DNA of 64,000 bases. Source: Mycetocola zhadangensis (GTDB taxonomy: Bacteria > Actinomycetota > Actinomycetes > Actinomycetales > Microbacteriaceae). Within the stretch, counting starts at the first letter, position 1. Every line of letters starts with the position of its first letter. The notes under the pieces were generated by a model, which did not search any database, was not told the origin of the DNA, and saw only the letters and a program-made list of their open reading frames with translations. The stretch covers positions 186,001 to 250,000 of the forward strand of contig NZ_RCWJ01000004.1 in the NCBI RefSeq assembly GCF_003668565.1, in the 5' to 3' direction. The translations under genes and the position numbers were made by a program. Shown one piece after another: positions 63,592-64,000 of this stretch.

Positions 63592-64000
63592 ATGCAATTA
63601 GGCGTGTACAGCTTCGGCGATATCTCAACTGACCCCGCGACCGGACGGCTCGGCTCGCCCGGGCAACAGCTGAAAGAAACGCTCGAGCGCATCCGCCTGG
63701 CCGATGAGCTGGGGCTCGACTGGTTCGGCATCGGCGAGCACCACCGGCCCGAGTACTCGATCAGCTCACCGGCGACGGTGCTTGCGGCCGCCGCATCGGT
63801 CACCCAGAACATTCGCCTGTCGAGCGCCGTCACCGTTTTGTCGACCGAGGATCCGGTGCGGGTGTTCCAGCAGTTCTCGACGATCGACCTGCTGAGCGGC
63901 GGGCGGGTCGAAATCGCCGCAGGGCGCGGCTCGTTCATCGAGTCGTTCCCGCTGTTCGGCGCGAACCTCGCCGACTATGACGCGCTCTATGAGGAGAAGC
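63592..64000 (+). CDS. LLM class flavin-dependent oxidoreductase, 5' part (cut by window end)
   Basis: The first 136 codons of a luciferase-like oxidoreductase. It begins [40 protein letters not shown] and [20 protein letters not shown], with [20 protein letters not shown], are the family barrel strands. FGIGEHH-type and [14 protein letters not shown] segments match the LLM group that includes putative FMN-dependent monooxygenases. It is a different subgroup from the LLM gene at 45106. The C-terminal part lies outside the window. Confidence 0.92.
   Translation, partial: MQLGVYSFGDISTDPATGRLGSPGQQLKETLERIRLADELGLDWFGIGEHHRPEYSISSPATVLAAAASVTQNIRLSSAVTVLSTEDPVRVFQQFSTIDLLSGGRVEIAAGRGSFIESFPLFGANLADYDALYEEK

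Overview
The window looks like chromosome of a high-G+C actinobacterium of the order Micrococcales, most likely family Microbacteriaceae. The evidence is a base composition of roughly 60-65% G+C by eye, an F-type ATPase cluster in the actinobacterial order, a Rho factor with a long Ala/Pro and Asn/Asp/Arg-rich insertion, and many families largely confined to Actinobacteria (DUF3097, DUF4192, DUF2804, DUF2993, CGNR and TipAS-type regulators). No plasmid, phage, transposase or CRISPR array is visible.

Layout. 1-8.1 kb: end of a probable acyltransferase, OsmC, asparaginase and alanine dehydrogenase, then an EccC-like FtsK/SpoIIIE ATPase with a PP2C phosphatase and a DUF4192 protein. 8.2-15 kb: a heterodimeric ABC exporter, an aldo/keto reductase, two DNA-alkylation repair genes (ogt, tag) and yaaA. 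15-42.4 kb: a nearly continuous minus-strand housekeeping block. Read in the direction of transcription it is argS, a DUF2993 protein, lysA, hom, thrC, thrB, rho, prfA, prmC, a Sua5/YrdC gene, wecA, an atpI-like gene and atpBEFHAGDC. This is the gene order known from Mycobacterium tuberculosis (argS to atpC). Here it is interrupted by plus-strand or extra genes at several junctions: a helix-turn-helix gene plus a Clp_N-SRPBCC fusion between thrB and rho, cysK-cysE between prfA and prmC, and a TetR gene with a DrrAB-type ABC exporter between prmC and the Sua5 gene. rpmE, which lies between rho and prfA in Mycobacterium, is absent.

42.5-49 kb: a lipoprotein, a transglutaminase-like protein, tRNA-Arg(CCG) with a strong terminator, a gene-poor stretch, a flavin-dependent oxidoreductase, and DUF2804, DUF4037 and DUF3097 genes. 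49-56.8 kb is an accessory region rich in regulators: a TipAS-type MerR, a DUF2268 peptidase-like protein, an MFS pump divergent from a CGNR regulator, an AraC regulator divergent from a HEAT-like gene and a HExxH protein of unknown family, then VOC and alpha/beta-hydrolase genes. 56.9-64 kb: a TPM-domain membrane protein with PspA, two large intergenic hairpins, a class I glutamine amidotransferase divergent from an arginase-like gene, a flavoprotein disulfide reductase, a small HExxH protein, and the start of a luciferase-like oxidoreductase.

The most interesting items are: (1) the HTH/Clp_N-SRPBCC pair, with two tandem inverted repeats over a promoter that appears to make a leaderless mRNA; (2) the AraC/HEAT/HExxH module; (3) the 24-bp perfect-arm hairpin and its imperfect neighbour after pspA; (4) a strongly over-represented octamer, CGGATGCC/GGCATCCG, found about 24 times, including as a perfect palindrome next to the prfA terminator; and (5) inverted-repeat operators in three divergent or autoregulated promoters. 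All functions are assigned by reading protein motifs; no database search was possible.
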